DNA from: Roridomyces roridus
Lineage: Eukaryota > Basidiomycota > Agaricomycetes > Agaricales > Mycenaceae
DNA length: 64,000 nucleotides
Assembly: GCA_029378245.1 (NCBI GenBank)
Contig: JARKIF010000004.1
Span: forward strand, 434,001 to 498,000
Direction: 5' to 3'
Positions 63,367 to 64,000 of this stretch are shown here, piece by piece (the stretch's first letter is position 1; every line of letters starts with the position of its first letter). Below the pieces are notes generated by a model that saw only the letters and a list, made by a program, of their open reading frames with translations, ran no database searches and was not told where the DNA came from. A program made the position numbers and the translations under genes.

Positions 63367-64000
63367 TCAAGCAGAAAGCGTGCTGCGGATCGCCGAGATG
63401 GACGGCGAGAAAAAGTACTCGCCTCCTCGGGACACCACAAAGTCCATGGGAAGCGTGGTGGCTTTGGTCGAGTTTTTCGGGTCGAGGCCGAATACAGCAC
63501 GAGGAGAGCCGCCGTTCTCGCCTACGATGGGGTCAAACCCGGTTTTCTGGTGCAAGAATCTGTGGGTCACAATTAGATTGGGAATACGTGAAAGGGGCGA
63601 AGGAAAGACTCACGCGCTGTTATCCGACCAGAATTGTTGCAGGAAAGAGAAACCCTTGCCAATGTTGGCTTGGTAGGCTACAAAGGCGAGACCACGTTCA
63701 GTCTTGGTGGTGTGTGAGGACGATTCGGCTTGAGAGACTGTTCACGGTCGGTCGTCAGCACGAGTTCAAGATGGGTGCAAGGAAGACTCACCCTCGGGGC
63801 CGTAGGGAATACCACCGCGCACGATGTGGTGTGAGTTGGACGCAGTCTCAGGCAGTCCGAGGTCAGCGCGAGGCCGAGTCTTACGGATGTGGGCGGCAAA
63901 GGGGCATTTGGTCTGGTCGGTGCTGTCCGATACAGTCTGACCGGGCGCGGCGTAAGTGAAGTCATTGTTGCGGTGGGGGTCAGCACCAAGCTGAGGGTCG
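63367..64000 (-). CDS. DyP: DyP-type (dye-decolorizing) peroxidase, 3' part
   Basis: Heme peroxidase that oxidises dyes, phenolics and lignin-related compounds with hydrogen peroxide. The gene runs off the right edge, so the N-terminus and the GXXDG distal motif are not visible. Three exons in view: 63792-64000, 63614-63737 and 63367-63559. They encode GADPHRNNDFTYAAPGQTVS, KCPFAAHIRKTRPRADLGLP (the His of AAHIRK is the family's proximal heme ligand), GGIPYGPE, ERGLAFVAYQANIGKGFSFL, QQFWSDNSA, RFLHQKTGFDPIVGENGGSP and the end PSISAIRSTLSA. Introns are 54-55 nt with GTGAGTC starts. Expected to be secreted, but this cannot be confirmed here. Confidence 0.92.

Noticed and set aside
1..64000. CRISPR arrays, bacterial operons, riboswitches
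   Set aside because: Spliceosomal introns throughout indicate a eukaryotic nuclear genome; no regularly spaced short repeats with unique spacers were seen.

Overview
The window looks like nuclear DNA of an agaricomycete (mushroom-forming) basidiomycete. Many genes are split by 45-60 nt GT-AG introns. The enzymes fit a wood or litter decayer: a dye-decolorizing peroxidase, a CBM1-linked CE16 esterase, a GH71 alpha-1,3-glucanase and a GT90 glycosyltransferase. F-box genes are strongly amplified. The species cannot be fixed from the sequence; a Mycena-like genome is only a guess. There are no bacterial, viral, CRISPR or rDNA features.

Left part (1-11 kb): mostly non-coding. It holds an ankyrin-repeat fragment, tRNA-like tandem repeats, a truncated serine-rich gene and a set of small non-autonomous DNA transposons. 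Several of these have TAGTG or TAGGG ends, self-complementary subterminal arrays and perfect 8-bp target duplications, which is a hAT-like signature. 11-21.7 kb: two tandem copies and one inverted relative of an unrecognised low-complexity gene family whose introns are mostly phase 2, and two RAI1/DXO-type decapping nuclease paralogs flanking a 522-aa F-box gene.

21.7-26.3 kb is almost empty apart from one small, probably frameshifted gene. 26.6-29.8 kb has two tandem F-box genes on the minus strand. 30.4-40.2 kb is a carbohydrate-active block: a GH71 gene split inside a coding exon by a 606-bp hAT-like element, a CE16 esterase with an apparent 2-nt microexon, and a GT90 transferase. 40.6-52 kb has three more members of the same F-box family interleaved with two alcohol-acetyltransferase-like genes, each broken by its own single-base frameshift. 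52-58.2 kb has three F-box genes of other types, two of them damaged. 54.6-57.4 and 58.3-61.3 kb are repeat-like regions with one unidentified 296-aa ORF. The sixth family F-box gene (61.6-62.8 kb) lies in a segmental duplication of 50.4-52.2 kb. The window ends inside a DyP-type peroxidase gene.

Overall the region behaves like a rapidly evolving accessory compartment: repeated duplication of F-box (SCF adaptor) genes and enzymes, decay of several copies by frameshift, nonsense or transposon insertion, and many short inverted-repeat elements. Exon coordinates come from manual splicing by consensus and by comparison between paralogs. No RNA data or database search was available.
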